This document shows positions 9,326 through 18,730 of a stretch of 64,000 bases of DNA, piece by piece. The stretch's first letter is position 1, and the number at the start of each line of letters is the position of its first letter. The notes below the pieces were generated by a model. That model had not been told where the DNA came from, ran no database searches, and saw nothing but the letters and a program-made list of their open reading frames with translations. A program made the position numbers and the translations under genes. This DNA is from Bacillaceae bacterium IKA-2 (GTDB taxonomy: Bacteria > Bacillota > Bacilli > Bacillales > Anaerobacillaceae): positions 744,001 through 808,000 of the forward strand of contig CP134492.1 in the NCBI GenBank assembly GCA_031761875.1. The letters run 5' to 3'.

Positions 9326-9385
9326 TGGAAAAGTAGAAAGTAGAAAGTAGAAAGTTGGAAAGGAAAAGATAGAGTCAAGGTCATC
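9326..9385. repeat. Family B repeat fragment with three GTAGAAA units, directly after the hemE stop
   Basis: Right after the hemE stop codon comes AAAAGTAGAAA, then two more GTAGAAA units and AGTTGGAAAGGAAAAG. The same string (AGTAGAAAGTTGGAAAG) follows the pheA stop at 18453, and a related one follows the stop at 48428. Only the left end of the element seems to be present here. Confidence 0.6.
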
Positions 9386-9417
9386 AATTATATTTCTAAT
9401 AAAAAAGGGGTAATGAT

Positions 9418-10362
9418 ATGTCTAAAAAAACGATAGGTTTACTTGTTATGGCTTATGGTACACCGCGAAGTACAGATGAAATCGAGTCATATTATACACA
9501 TATTAGACGTGGCAGAAAACCTTCACAAGAAGCTTTAGATGAACTTACGGAACGTTATGAGGCTATTGGAGGAATTTCACCTTTAGCAAAAATTACAAAA
9601 GACCAAGGTCAAGAATTAGAAAAAAAATTAAATGAACTTAATGGAGATGTTCAGTTTAAATTATATTTTGGTTTAAAACATATTGATCCATTTATAGAGG
9701 ATGCAATTGAAGAAATGAAAAAGGACGGCATAGAAGAGGCTATTAGTATTGTTTTAGCGCCACACTATTCAACTTTTAGCGTAAAGTCATATAATGGTCG
9801 TGCCAAAGAACATTCAGAAAAAATAACTGGTCCGAAAATTACTAGTATTGACAGCTGGTATGACCACCCGAAATTTATTCAATATTGGGCAGATCAAATT
9901 AAAAAAACATTTGCTACTATGGCTAATGACGAGAAAGATAATGCAGTTGTTATTTTTTCAGCTCATAGTCTTCCAGAAAAAATCTTACAAAATGGTGATC
10001 CTTATCCTGAGCAATTAAAGGAAACCGCGGACTTAATTGCGAATCTTTCTGAAATTAAAAACTATACGATTGGTTGGCAAAGTGAAGGGCAGACTCCTGA
10101 TCCTTGGATTGGTCCAGACGTTCAAGATTTAACAAGGGATTTATACAACCAAAAAGGCTATACCTCTTTTGTATATTGTCCTGTCGGGTTTGTAGCCGAT
10201 CATCTAGAAGTTCTTTACGATAATGATTACGAGTGTAAAATTATCACTGATGAATTAGGAGTCAATTATTATCGTCCAGAAATGCCGAATGCTAAACCCG
10301 AGTTTATTGAATGTTTAGCCGATGTTGTGATCAGTAAGCTGGCTAAGAAAGAAAGTGAATAA
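9418..10362 (+). CDS. hemH: Ferrochelatase (coproporphyrin ferrochelatase type)
   Basis: This 314-residue cytoplasmic, membrane-peripheral enzyme inserts Fe2+ into the porphyrin; in Firmicutes the substrate is coproporphyrin III (CpfC). [20 protein letters not shown] at the N terminus, [10 protein letters not shown] (containing the conserved catalytic His, about residue 183) and [15 protein letters not shown] (metal-site His/Glu) are visible. There are no C-terminal Fe-S cysteines, as expected for Bacillus. The ATG follows AAAAGGGG. It overlaps or abuts hemY, so the two are co-translated. Confidence 0.97.
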   Translation: MSKKTIGLLVMAYGTPRSTDEIESYYTHIRRGRKPSQEALDELTERYEAIGGISPLAKITKDQGQELEKKLNELNGDVQFKLYFGLKHIDPFIEDAIEEMKKDGIEEAISIVLAPHYSTFSVKSYNGRAKEHSEKITGPKITSIDSWYDHPKFIQYWADQIKKTFATMANDEKDNAVVIFSAHSLPEKILQNGDPYPEQLKETADLIANLSEIKNYTIGWQSEGQTPDPWIGPDVQDLTRDLYNQKGYTSFVYCPVGFVADHLEVLYDNDYECKIITDELGVNYYRPEMPNAKPEFIECLADVVISKLAKKESE

Positions 10363-10363
10363 T

Positions 10364-11776
10364 ATGGATAAAAAGAAAGTAGCAATTATTGGTGGCGGTA
10401 TCACCGGGATAACAGCAGCCTACTATTTACAAAAAGAAATTTATGCAAATAACTTAGATTGCGAATATCGTCTTTTTGAAAAGTCTACAAAATTAGGTGG
10501 AAAAATCACGACAGACTACCGCAATGGATTTGTAATTGAAATGGGTCCAGATTCTTTTTTAGGTAGAAAGATGAGCGCTTCAAGACTTGCAAAAGAAGTT
10601 GGTTTAGAAAAAGACCTTGTTCCAAATGGTGGTGGTGGAGCTTTTATTTTAAATAATGAAAAGCTTTATCCGATCCCAGGCGGTGCTATTATGGGGATCC
10701 CAACCGAAATGGGTCCATTTGCAACAACAAAACTATTTTCACCTTTAGGAAAAATAAGAGCTGCAGGAGATTTAATTTTACCGAGAGCAAGCGATCCTGA
10801 TCTAGATATGTCTTTAGGTAGTTTTTTTCGAAAACGTCTAGGTAATGAAGTTGTTGATAATTTGATTGAGCCATTATTGTCTGGAATTTATGCAGGTGAT
10901 ATTGATAAATTAAGTTTAATGGCAACATTCCCTCAGTTTCATCAAGTAGAACAAAAGTATCGCAGTCTTATTTTGGGGATGAAAAGAGCGAAACCACCGA
11001 AACAGAAAAAGGTTCCAAATGAAAAACCAAAAGGAATGTTTTTGTCTTTTAAAGGTGGCTTACAATCTTTAGTAGATGGAGTTGAGAAGCTTCTTGATGA
11101 AGACTCTATTGTTAAAGGTGTCGGGGTTGTTAAGATAGAGAAAAAAGATGCGAAATATGAACTAACGTTTTCTAGTGGGAAAGTAGAAATGTTTGATTAT
11201 GTAGTAATGGCGACCCCACATGAGGTTATCGAAAAAACTTTAAAAGATTATTCATTTGTTAGTTCATTAGCAGAAATCCCATCTACTTCTGTTGCAACTA
11301 TTGCAATGGCATTTCCAAAAAGTGCGATAAAAAAAGACATTGATGGAACTGGTTTTGTTGTTTCAAAGAATAACAATTATAACATCACTGCTTGTACGTG
11401 GACTCATAAAAAATGGCATCATTCAACTCCAGAAGGCTATGCGCTGTTACGTTGCTATGTAGGTCGAGCTGGAAATGATGCAATTGTTGATTGGTCAGAT
11501 GAGGAAATTATTAATGCCGTCCTAACGGATTTAAATAAAACAATGGAAATTGATGAAAAGCCTGAATTCCACATCATTCGGCGTTGGAAAAATTCAATGC
11601 CACAATATAATGTTGGTCATAAACATCGTATTGATGAATTGAAAGAACAGTTGCAAAAGCAATTGCCTGGTGTTTACGTTGCAGGAGGGTCGTTTGCAGG
11701 GATTGGCGTTCCTGATTGTATCGACCAAGGCGAAGCAGTTGTCGAGCAAATAAAAACGGCTCTTCAAAAAGGTTGA
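10364..11776 (+). CDS. hemY: Coproporphyrinogen III / protoporphyrinogen oxidase, FAD-dependent
   Basis: The 470-residue length from the ATG at 10364 equals B. subtilis HemY. The N-terminal FAD dinucleotide fold reads GGGITGITAAYYL; YVAGGSFAGIGVPDCI near the C terminus is the conserved flavin-binding end. In Gram-positive bacteria it oxidises coproporphyrinogen III to coproporphyrin III (CgoX), upstream of the HemH step encoded next door. An in-frame GTG at 10355, inside the hemH 3' end, is an alternative start giving 473 residues. The last gene of the hem cluster, it is closed by a strong bidirectional terminator. Confidence 0.96.
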   Translation: MDKKKVAIIGGGITGITAAYYLQKEIYANNLDCEYRLFEKSTKLGGKITTDYRNGFVIEMGPDSFLGRKMSASRLAKEVGLEKDLVPNGGGGAFILNNEKLYPIPGGAIMGIPTEMGPFATTKLFSPLGKIRAAGDLILPRASDPDLDMSLGSFFRKRLGNEVVDNLIEPLLSGIYAGDIDKLSLMATFPQFHQVEQKYRSLILGMKRAKPPKQKKVPNEKPKGMFLSFKGGLQSLVDGVEKLLDEDSIVKGVGVVKIEKKDAKYELTFSSGKVEMFDYVVMATPHEVIEKTLKDYSFVSSLAEIPSTSVATIAMAFPKSAIKKDIDGTGFVVSKNNNYNITACTWTHKKWHHSTPEGYALLRCYVGRAGNDAIVDWSDEEIINAVLTDLNKTMEIDEKPEFHIIRRWKNSMPQYNVGHKHRIDELKEQLQKQLPGVYVAGGSFAGIGVPDCIDQGEAVVEQIKTALQKG

Positions 11777-11847
11777 TTTTAACCTTTTGAATGTCTAGCG
11801 CAATTGCATCTATAATCGAATTAATTGCCTCTTAAAAAAAATCAAAA

Positions 11848-11885
11848 TAAAAGGTCGACTCTACTCAGTAGAGTCGACCTTTTAC
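11848..11885. terminator. Bidirectional terminator between hemY and the ABC transporter operon
   Basis: A near-perfect palindrome built on AAAAGGTCGACTCTACT and its complement, flanked by A and T runs. It serves converging transcripts from hemY (+) and the solute-binding gene (-). Confidence 0.9.
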
Positions 11886-11888
11886 ATT

Positions 11889-12881
11889 CTAGTTTTCAGC
11901 TAAAATTTTATCTAATCTTGATGTGTCAACGAAGCCATCTAGGTTTGGCTCATTATCGATAAAGTTTAAATCATAAGAAGCGTTTGCCCAAGCTTGCAGA
12001 GCTTCAGTATGGGTTTCAGTTGTTACAACCATTCTTTCCCAGGCGTTTTCTAACACAGATTCTGGAAGTCTTGTTTGTGATAAGTTATAAAGTAAATCAT
12101 TGATTGTGACGAGTGTATCGTCCTTATTTTCATGTGTGTATTCAACAGCACGTTTGTGAGCACGCAAGAATTGATCAACTTGTTCTGGATTTTCTTTTAA
12201 AAACTTAGATGTTGTTACAACGACAACACTAGCTAAGGTTTCGCCTAGGAATACATCATTCCACTCGGTAATTACTTTTGCACCAAATTCTTCAACTAAA
12301 TAAGTTCCCCAAGGCTCTGGAGCCGCGGCAGCATCAATTTCACCTTGTTCAAACAACATCATCATACTAGCTGGATTGACACCAGGTTGATGGTCAACTT
12401 CACCACCACTTCTTGATGTTGTTAATCCGATATCTTTAAGCATGATCTCTAATTGGACGTTATGCGTACAACCATTACCAGGTGTGCAAAATGATTTGCC
12501 AGCAAAATCCGCTAATGTTTCAATACCTGAATCTTCTCTTGCAACAATTAACGTAGCACCGTTAGCCGCTGCACCCAAAACTACAATGTCACCACCAGCC
12601 AAAAAGTAATTAATCGCCGGTCCTGGTCCTACATAACCAAGCTCTATCGAACCACTGTTTAGGGCATCAATAAATTCATTTCCATTTGGGAAGTTAAAAT
12701 AATCAACTTCTGTTTCTTTTAGCTCTTCTTCAAAAAAGCCTTTCTCCTTTGCAATAATTCCGGCTGCATGGTCTAAGTTTGGAAAATAACCAATTGTGAC
12801 TGAGTCAGATTTAGATGAACCACATGCAGCTAAAACCCCCACCATTAACAAAAATCCTACTACTAAAAATAATCTTTTCAC
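11889..12881 (-). CDS. ABC transporter solute-binding lipoprotein, NitT/TauT (SsuA-like) family
   Basis: A 330-residue lipoprotein with signal peptide and lipobox LAAC (Cys near residue 20). The mature part has the periplasmic-binding-protein-II pattern of the nitrate/sulfonate/taurine group: VTIGYFPNLDHAAGIIAKEKGFF, then GSIELGYVGPGPAINYFLAGGD, and a PEPWGTYL block. A Cys-containing loop (SFCTPGNGCTHN) could be a disulfide in the binding lobe. It would capture an organic anion outside the cell and deliver it to the permease encoded upstream. Substrate (sulfonate, nitrate-like or another organosulfur/aromatic compound) is not determinable. It is the last gene of the minus-strand operon, 129 nt downstream of the permease gene. 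Confidence 0.88.
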   Translation of the reverse strand: MKRLFLVVGFLLMVGVLAACGSSKSDSVTIGYFPNLDHAAGIIAKEKGFFEEELKETEVDYFNFPNGNEFIDALNSGSIELGYVGPGPAINYFLAGGDIVVLGAAANGATLIVAREDSGIETLADFAGKSFCTPGNGCTHNVQLEIMLKDIGLTTSRSGGEVDHQPGVNPASMMMLFEQGEIDAAAAPEPWGTYLVEEFGAKVITEWNDVFLGETLASVVVVTTSKFLKENPEQVDQFLRAHKRAVEYTHENKDDTLVTINDLLYNLSQTRLPESVLENAWERMVVTTETHTEALQAWANASYDLNFIDNEPNLDGFVDTSRLDKILAEN

Positions 12882-13010
12882 TTTTACATTCCTCCAATTT
12901 ATGATTTAATAATCTACCATTTAATAATTGGTAATTTAATAGCTTTCTAGATTGGCTAAACAAAAATTTAAAACTCAACTGAATTGTTGATAATAATCTC
13001 TAGCAATATC

Positions 13011-13781
13011 TTATCTAGACAGGCCCCAACGCGTCATTACTTTTTTTTCAATTGGGGCAAAGAGTAAGTATTCAACGATTAAACCAATTGTGGAAATAAT
13101 AACCATAATGGCAATAACTAAGTCCATATTAAACATGTCTCTCGCATCTAGGAGTGTACGCCCTAAACCGCCTCGACCTAAAAGTTCCCCGGCCATTAAT
13201 GCGCGCCAACCAAATGCCCAGGCAAGCCTTGCTCCCGTTAATGCAGAGGGGATTGATGCTGGAAGCATGACTTTCCAGACGAGTTCTGCACCTTTGTAAC
13301 CCATCGTTCGCCCTGCCCTAATTAATAGAGGAGGTACATTTTTAATTCCCATACGCATATTCATGGTCATCGCCCATGTACCACCAAGAACAATAATGAA
13401 AATAATCGCCGTATTTCCTTGGCCAAAAACCATCAGTGCAATTGGCAGCCAAACAATACTAGGGATTGATTGCAATGCAATAACTAACGAACCAATTGTT
13501 TCATCTGCGAGCTTAGATTGAGCTAATAAAATTCCGAGTGCTAAGCCAATTATAAGAGCTAACACATATCCAATCCCAATTCTCTGGATACTAGTTAATA
13601 AAGCGCTACTTAAAATACCTGTTTCAAAAAAACCTTTATATAATTGTTCAATAGCTCCACTTGGAGATGGGAAAAATCGAACACTGCGAAGAAATTCAAA
13701 ACTTAAATTTAATCTATATATGCTCTCCCAGATTACGATTAGAGCCGTAAAGAAGACTAGCCTTCTTAGTATTATAGTCAT
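13011..13781 (-). CDS. ABC transporter permease, SsuC/TauC-like
   Basis: A 256-residue inner-membrane permease with about six transmembrane segments. The EAA coupling region (RAGRTMGYKGAELVWKVMLP) contacts the ATPase, and SALTGARLAWAFGWRALMAGE is typical of the SsuC/TauC/NrtB family. The start is taken as the ATG at 13781 because GGAGGAG lies 7 nt upstream; a GTG sits directly before it. This start lies inside the ATPase gene, giving a 68-nt overlap in a different frame, longer than the usual 1-20 nt. The permease pairs with the ATPase and lipoprotein encoded on either side. Confidence 0.9.
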   Translation of the reverse strand: MTIILRRLVFFTALIVIWESIYRLNLSFEFLRSVRFFPSPSGAIEQLYKGFFETGILSSALLTSIQRIGIGYVLALIIGLALGILLAQSKLADETIGSLVIALQSIPSIVWLPIALMVFGQGNTAIIFIIVLGGTWAMTMNMRMGIKNVPPLLIRAGRTMGYKGAELVWKVMLPASIPSALTGARLAWAFGWRALMAGELLGRGGLGRTLLDARDMFNMDLVIAIMVIISTIGLIVEYLLFAPIEKKVMTRWGLSR

Positions 13782-14559
13782 CACCCATCTCCTCCTTCAT
13801 AACTTTTTCAATCTCCCCAGCAAGTTGGTTCATAATGGCTTCTTCAAGTTTAATGAATTCTGCTGAAGTAGGTTTTCGAGGTCTTGAAAGTTGTACTGGA
13901 AATTCACCAATAATCCCACCAGGCCTAGTACCCATCATGATAATTCGATCTGAGAGAATGATAGACTCACGAATATTATGAGTAACAAAGATAATCGTCT
14001 TACCTGTTTGTTCCCAAATAAATTGCACTTCTTTATGAAGCATGGAACGAGTTTGTTCATCTAACGCACCAAATGGTTCATCCATTAATAAAATTTCTGG
14101 ATCCATTGCAAGTGCTCTAGCGATTGCCACACGTTGCTTCATACCTCCAGATAATTCATGGGGATATGAACGAATGAATTTGCTCAAGTGGACAAGTTTT
14201 AAATATTCTAGGGCCTTTTTTTCTGCTTGATCTTTTTTCATTTTTTTCTTGAGGCCGAAGATAACATTTTCAAAAACAGTTAACCAAGGCATTAACGCCG
14301 CTTCTTGAAATACCACGCCGCGATCAGATCCAGGTCCATTAATAGCTTTTGACCCAATTTGAACAACCCCGTTAGTAGCACTATCAAGTCCAGCAATAAT
14401 ATTTAATAAAGTTGACTTACCGCACCCTGAAGGACCAAGTAGGGAAAGGAATTCACCTTTTTTAATAGTTAAATTAATGTCATTAAAAACTGTAAATGTT
14501 GTTTTTTCTTCCTTATTAACAAACGTCTTTTCCACGTGTTTAATTGTAACGTGATTCAT
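13714..14559 (-). CDS. ABC transporter ATP-binding protein, SsuB/TauB/NrtD-like
   Basis: A 281-residue ATPase with Walker A GPSGCGKST (42-50), ABC signature LSGGMKQR (136-143) and Walker B LLMDEP (157-162), followed by the D-loop and a switch His in FVTHNIRES. The GSDRGVVFQEAALMPWLTV Q-loop region is typical of the nitrate/sulfonate subgroup. First gene of the operon, it has a GGAGG ribosome binding site and a well-formed promoter upstream at 14624-14652. Its last about 22 codons overlap the permease gene, so the C-terminal tail is probably not conserved. Confidence 0.92.
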   Translation of the reverse strand: MNHVTIKHVEKTFVNKEEKTTFTVFNDINLTIKKGEFLSLLGPSGCGKSTLLNIIAGLDSATNGVVQIGSKAINGPGSDRGVVFQEAALMPWLTVFENVIFGLKKKMKKDQAEKKALEYLKLVHLSKFIRSYPHELSGGMKQRVAIARALAMDPEILLMDEPFGALDEQTRSMLHKEVQFIWEQTGKTIIFVTHNIRESIILSDRIIMMGTRPGGIIGEFPVQLSRPRKPTSAEFIKLEEAIMNQLAGEIEKVMKEEMGDDYNTKKASLLYGSNRNLGEHI

Positions 14560-14623
14560 GTAAGGACCTCCAAACTGAAATAATTTATTAAACTTATGTC
14601 TTTAGTCGGAATTAAGTAATCAT

Positions 14624-14652
14624 AGTATATTATGGATAAGAAAGACTGTCAA
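14624..14652 (-). promoter_or_regulatory. Sigma-A promoter of the ABC transporter operon
   Basis: On the minus strand TTGACA (14652-14647) is followed by a 17-nt spacer and TATACT (14629-14624). It lies 65 nt upstream of the ATPase start codon. The transcribed leader contains TTAATTCC (complement of 14608-14615), which loosely resembles half of a CymR-type box; that is only a suggestion. Confidence 0.65.
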
Positions 14653-14793
14653 TGATTGTCTTAAATTAACTGCGAAGCATTTGATTTTTTCTAACAGATA
14701 AAGGTAATATTTGCGATAATGTCTGTTTCTAAGCTAGATTTTGGTTGTTTATAGTTATTTTTGTGTTAAACTGTAATTTAGTTACTAATAGAG

Positions 14794-14875
14794 GAAGCTC
14801 AAATAATCCGGTAAGCATAGTAGTCGTATCACCGTGTTGGCTCGTTTCTGTGATAATGCTCGGCTAAATGGACAC
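14794..14875. repeat. Diverged copy of dispersed element family A
   Basis: GAAGCTCAAATAATCCGGTA then AGCATAGTAGTCG and GGCTCGTTTCTG align in order with GAAGTTCAAAAAGTCTGTTA, ATCATAGCTGTCG and TCTCGCTTCTCTG of the full copy at 48954. Similarity is visual (roughly 70 percent) and the 3' end is not recognisable. Confidence 0.4.
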
Positions 14876-15022
14876 AATAGCTTTTATACATACAATTGAG
14901 GATAATTGAAGTTATGCATCAGGCTTTGTTGACGGACAAAGCTTTTCGCTGTTTGTTTCAATAAAACTTTGAGTCAGTCTTTGAATACTAAATAGCTAAA
15001 TTTTTTGAAACAGGTGTGGTCT

Positions 15023-15568
15023 ATGAAAAAAGATTTGGACATTCTACAAATACTTGGACACTCGCGGCATGATTGGCTTAATTTTGTTCAATTAATTAAA
15101 GGCAATCTCGATTTAAAGAAATATGATCGCTTAGAGGCGATTATCCAAGAAATTATCCAGCAAACTCAAAATGAAAGTAAGCTTTCAAATTTACAGATTC
15201 CTCAATTTGCGAGTGAACTTTTATTATTTAATTGGGAAAATAGTTACAATTTTCAAATTAAATTCGAAGTAGTTGGCGCCACGCAGAACCTTGCCCAATT
15301 TGAGGGAAGCCTGATTAAGTGGCTAGATGACTTTTCATTTGCTCTTAACGAGAGCTGTCAACAATTTGGAGATAATCAGCTAATGATAATAATTGAACTC
15401 ATTGATGAAAAATGTCCGCAGATTACATTTGATTTTCATGGCAACTTAATTGATGTGACGAAAATAAAAATATTTCTAGAAAATAAAAATAATTGGAATG
15501 AACAATTGAAAAAAGTAGAATCTTATATAAGTGAAGATGGATTTTATTTTACATTTAAATTAACGTAA
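15023..15568 (+). CDS. spo0B: Sporulation initiation phosphotransferase Spo0B
   Basis: In the sporulation phosphorelay Spo0B transfers phosphate from Spo0F to Spo0A. The 181-residue protein has LGHSRHDWLNFVQLIKGNL in its first helix; the His in RHDW (residue 16 here) corresponds to the phosphorylated His30 of B. subtilis Spo0B. ESKLSNLQ also matches the second helix of that protein. The C-terminal half is a degenerate kinase-like fold without ATP-binding motifs, as expected. The ATG at 15023 has GGTGTGG upstream; the frame extends to a TTG at 15005. It is about ten residues shorter at the N terminus than the B. subtilis protein. It is followed by obg, the conserved neighbour. Confidence 0.93.
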   Translation: MKKDLDILQILGHSRHDWLNFVQLIKGNLDLKKYDRLEAIIQEIIQQTQNESKLSNLQIPQFASELLLFNWENSYNFQIKFEVVGATQNLAQFEGSLIKWLDDFSFALNESCQQFGDNQLMIIIELIDEKCPQITFDFHGNLIDVTKIKIFLENKNNWNEQLKKVESYISEDGFYFTFKLT

Positions 15569-15599
15569 ATAAATTAGCATTCAAGGATATTTATAATAA

Positions 15600-16913
<1,314 letters not shown>

Positions 16914-16920
16914 GCTAGGA

Positions 16921-16945
16921 GGCTACCTGATGGGTAGCTTTTTAG
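16921..16945 (+). terminator. Terminator after obg
   Basis: Short hairpin GCTACC / GGTAGC with a 5-nt loop, followed by TTTTTAG, 7 nt after the stop codon. Immediately beyond it (about 16955-16980) AAGGCGCTTGCGCTTTTCTT matches the right end of the family D palindrome. Confidence 0.7.
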
Positions 16946-17044
16946 TTTTATTCATATCAAGGCGCTTGCGCTTTTCTTAGTTGTCAAAATGATCTAGCAA
17001 ATTTATAATGTAGTAATAGGAATTTTTAGGTGGTGGTGATTAGG

Positions 17045-17497
17045 ATGGCGATCAAGAGTAGTGATGAATTTTATTTAGTACGAGCAGATATTTTACCAGA
17101 TGTGATGCTCAGAGCTGTCGAAGCGAAAATTTTGTTAAATAGTGGAAAGTGTAAAACGATTAATGAAGCGACTCAAACAGTAAATATAAGTAGAAGTGCT
17201 TTTTATAAATACAAAGATAGTGTCTTACCTTTTCATACTATGGTGAAGGAAAAGATTATGACGCTTTCAATTCATCTAGAAGACCGTTCGGGTACGTTAT
17301 CAAATCTACTAACGGTAGTTGCTCAAGCAGGCTCAAATGTTTTAACAATTAACCAAACGATTCCATTACTTGGGCGAGCAACGATTACATTATCAATTGA
17401 AACGGCTTCAATGACAATAGGGATTGATAAACTAGTAAAGCAGATGGAACAGTTAGATGCAGTTGATAAAGTAGAATTAATAGGATCAGGAGCATGA
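17045..17497 (+). CDS. pheB: ACT domain protein PheB
   Basis: A 150-residue protein of the UPF0735/PheB family: an N-terminal helix-turn-helix-like stretch (ILLNSGKCKTINEATQTVNI, SRSAFYKYKDSV) followed by an ACT domain (LSIHLEDRSGTLSNLLTVVA). ACT domains bind amino acids; the function of PheB is unproven, but it is consistently coupled to pheA and probably senses an aromatic amino acid. The ATG at 17045 has a GGTGGTGAT ribosome site; an earlier in-frame GTG at 17030 is part of that site. Its end contains GGAGCAT / ATGCTCC spanning the stop codon, a small hairpin. It is followed 73 nt later by pheA. Confidence 0.88.
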   Translation: MAIKSSDEFYLVRADILPDVMLRAVEAKILLNSGKCKTINEATQTVNISRSAFYKYKDSVLPFHTMVKEKIMTLSIHLEDRSGTLSNLLTVVAQAGSNVLTINQTIPLLGRATITLSIETASMTIGIDKLVKQMEQLDAVDKVELIGSGA

Positions 17498-17570
17498 ATG
17501 CTCCTTCAGTTAGGCAGGCATAGAAGTGGGAATCTTATGACTTAATGGGAAATATTGAGAGGAGAAGATA

Positions 17571-18452
17571 ATGAATAAAATTGCTTATTTAGGACCAAAA
17601 GGAACGTTTACTGAAATGGCTGCTAAAGCTGTATTCCCAAATGAGGAGCTCGTACCTTTTCCGTCAATTCCAGATTGTATGGATGGAGTTTCCAAAGGCA
17701 ATGCAGATTTCACAGTTGTACCGATTGAAAATGCCATTGAAGGGTCGGTAAATTTGACGCTAGATTATCTAATACATAATGAAAAGCTAATGATTAATGG
17801 AGAAATTATTGTTCCTATTGAACAGCAGCTTTTGATTCATCCTAATCACCTTAGTGATTGGACCAAAATTGAGAAAGTCTATTCACATCCACAGGCCATT
17901 GCTCAATCTCATCAATTTTTACGTTCTTTTTTACCAGATGCGCAGTTTGAATATATGAATTCTACTGGTTCAGCTGCAGATTATGTTTCAAAGCATCCAA
18001 ATGAACGGATCGCAGCAATAGGTAATCAACTAGCAGCAAAAACCTACAATTTAGTTGTTGCCCAAAATAATATTCATGATTACGAAAATAATCATACCCG
18101 TTTTGTAATTTTAAAAAATAAGGGGAAGCATGTGCCACAATCCTCACCTTTTTATATTGGCGATAAAACGACATTAATGGTTACACTACCTGCTGATTAT
18201 CCAGGTGCATTGCATCATGTTCTATCTGCTTTTGCTTGGCGAAAGCTAAACTTATCAAAAATAGAATCACGACCGATGAAAACAGGTCTTGGGAATTATT
18301 TTTTTGTCATTGACGTCGCTATGAAAATCGATGAGGTCTTAATTCCTGGTGTAATTGCGGAACTAGAAGCCTTGAAGTGCCGAGTTAAACTTTTAGGAAG
18401 CTATCCATGCTTCTCGCTTTTAAAAAAGACAGAAGAACAAAAAGTTGAATAG
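17571..18452 (+). CDS. pheA: Prephenate dehydratase
   Basis: A 293-residue monofunctional enzyme converting prephenate to phenylpyruvate in phenylalanine synthesis. The catalytic domain (about 1-180) shows AYLGPKGTFTEMAA, VPIENAIEGSVNLTLD and a TRFVIL motif near residue 180. The C-terminal ACT domain (about 195-280) has the ESRP motif that binds Phe for feedback control. No chorismate mutase domain is fused. The ATG follows GAGAGGAG. A family B repeat begins right after the stop. Confidence 0.96.
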   Translation: MNKIAYLGPKGTFTEMAAKAVFPNEELVPFPSIPDCMDGVSKGNADFTVVPIENAIEGSVNLTLDYLIHNEKLMINGEIIVPIEQQLLIHPNHLSDWTKIEKVYSHPQAIAQSHQFLRSFLPDAQFEYMNSTGSAADYVSKHPNERIAAIGNQLAAKTYNLVVAQNNIHDYENNHTRFVILKNKGKHVPQSSPFYIGDKTTLMVTLPADYPGALHHVLSAFAWRKLNLSKIESRPMKTGLGNYFFVIDVAMKIDEVLIPGVIAELEALKCRVKLLGSYPCFSLLKKTEEQKVE

Positions 18453-18660
18453 TGAAAAGTAGAAAGTTGGAAAGTTGGAAAGGAAAAGCAAGAGCAAGCG
18501 AGAGCCAAACCAAAATTTTTTAATGCTTTTGAACTTACCGACCAACCAACCAACCAACCAACCAACCAACCAACCAACCAACCAACCAACCAACCAACCA
18601 ACCAACCAACCAACCAACCAACCAACCAACCAACCTGCTCTTACAAGAGTAGTAATCGAA
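18453..18660. repeat. Family B repeat containing a CCAA tetranucleotide microsatellite (about 24 units)
   Basis: The left part (18456-18490) reads AAAAGTAGAAAGTTGGAAAG and close variants. The right part GCTTTTGAACTTACCGACCA (18526-18545) leads into uninterrupted CCAA repeats from about 18538 to 18635, roughly 95 nt. The left TTGGAAAGTTGG and the CCAACC tract are complementary, so the transcript could fold on itself. The copy at 48429-48600 has the same left and right blocks without expansion. Open frames across the tract (Gly-Trp-Leu-Val or Asn-Gln-Pro-Thr repeats) look spurious. Confidence 0.9.
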
Positions 18661-18730
18661 ACAGGAGAAAAGTTGTCAAAGAGGGATTTCTTGTTTTTAA
18701 AATTGTCTAGCTCCAATATCTTGGGCTTAT

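Larger units (their letters stand above)
14560..15022. other. Intergenic region between the ABC operon and spo0B
   Basis: The left part holds the minus-strand promoter. Positions 14794-14875 look like a diverged family A repeat. A 7-bp hairpin GCTTTGT / ACAAAGC (14923-14942) followed by TTTT could be a weak terminator or attenuator in front of spo0B. I see no open frame of note. In B. subtilis the genes rplU, ysxB and rpmA precede spo0B; they are absent here. Confidence 0.6.

Noticed and set aside
11889-14559. Firm assignment of the ABC transporter to sulfonate (ssu) or nitrate uptake
   Set aside because: No monooxygenase or reductase gene accompanies it, and the binding-protein sequence alone does not fix the substrate.
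18538-18635. Possible CRISPR array
   Set aside because: The repeat is a pure 4-nt unit with no spacers and there are no cas genes in the window.
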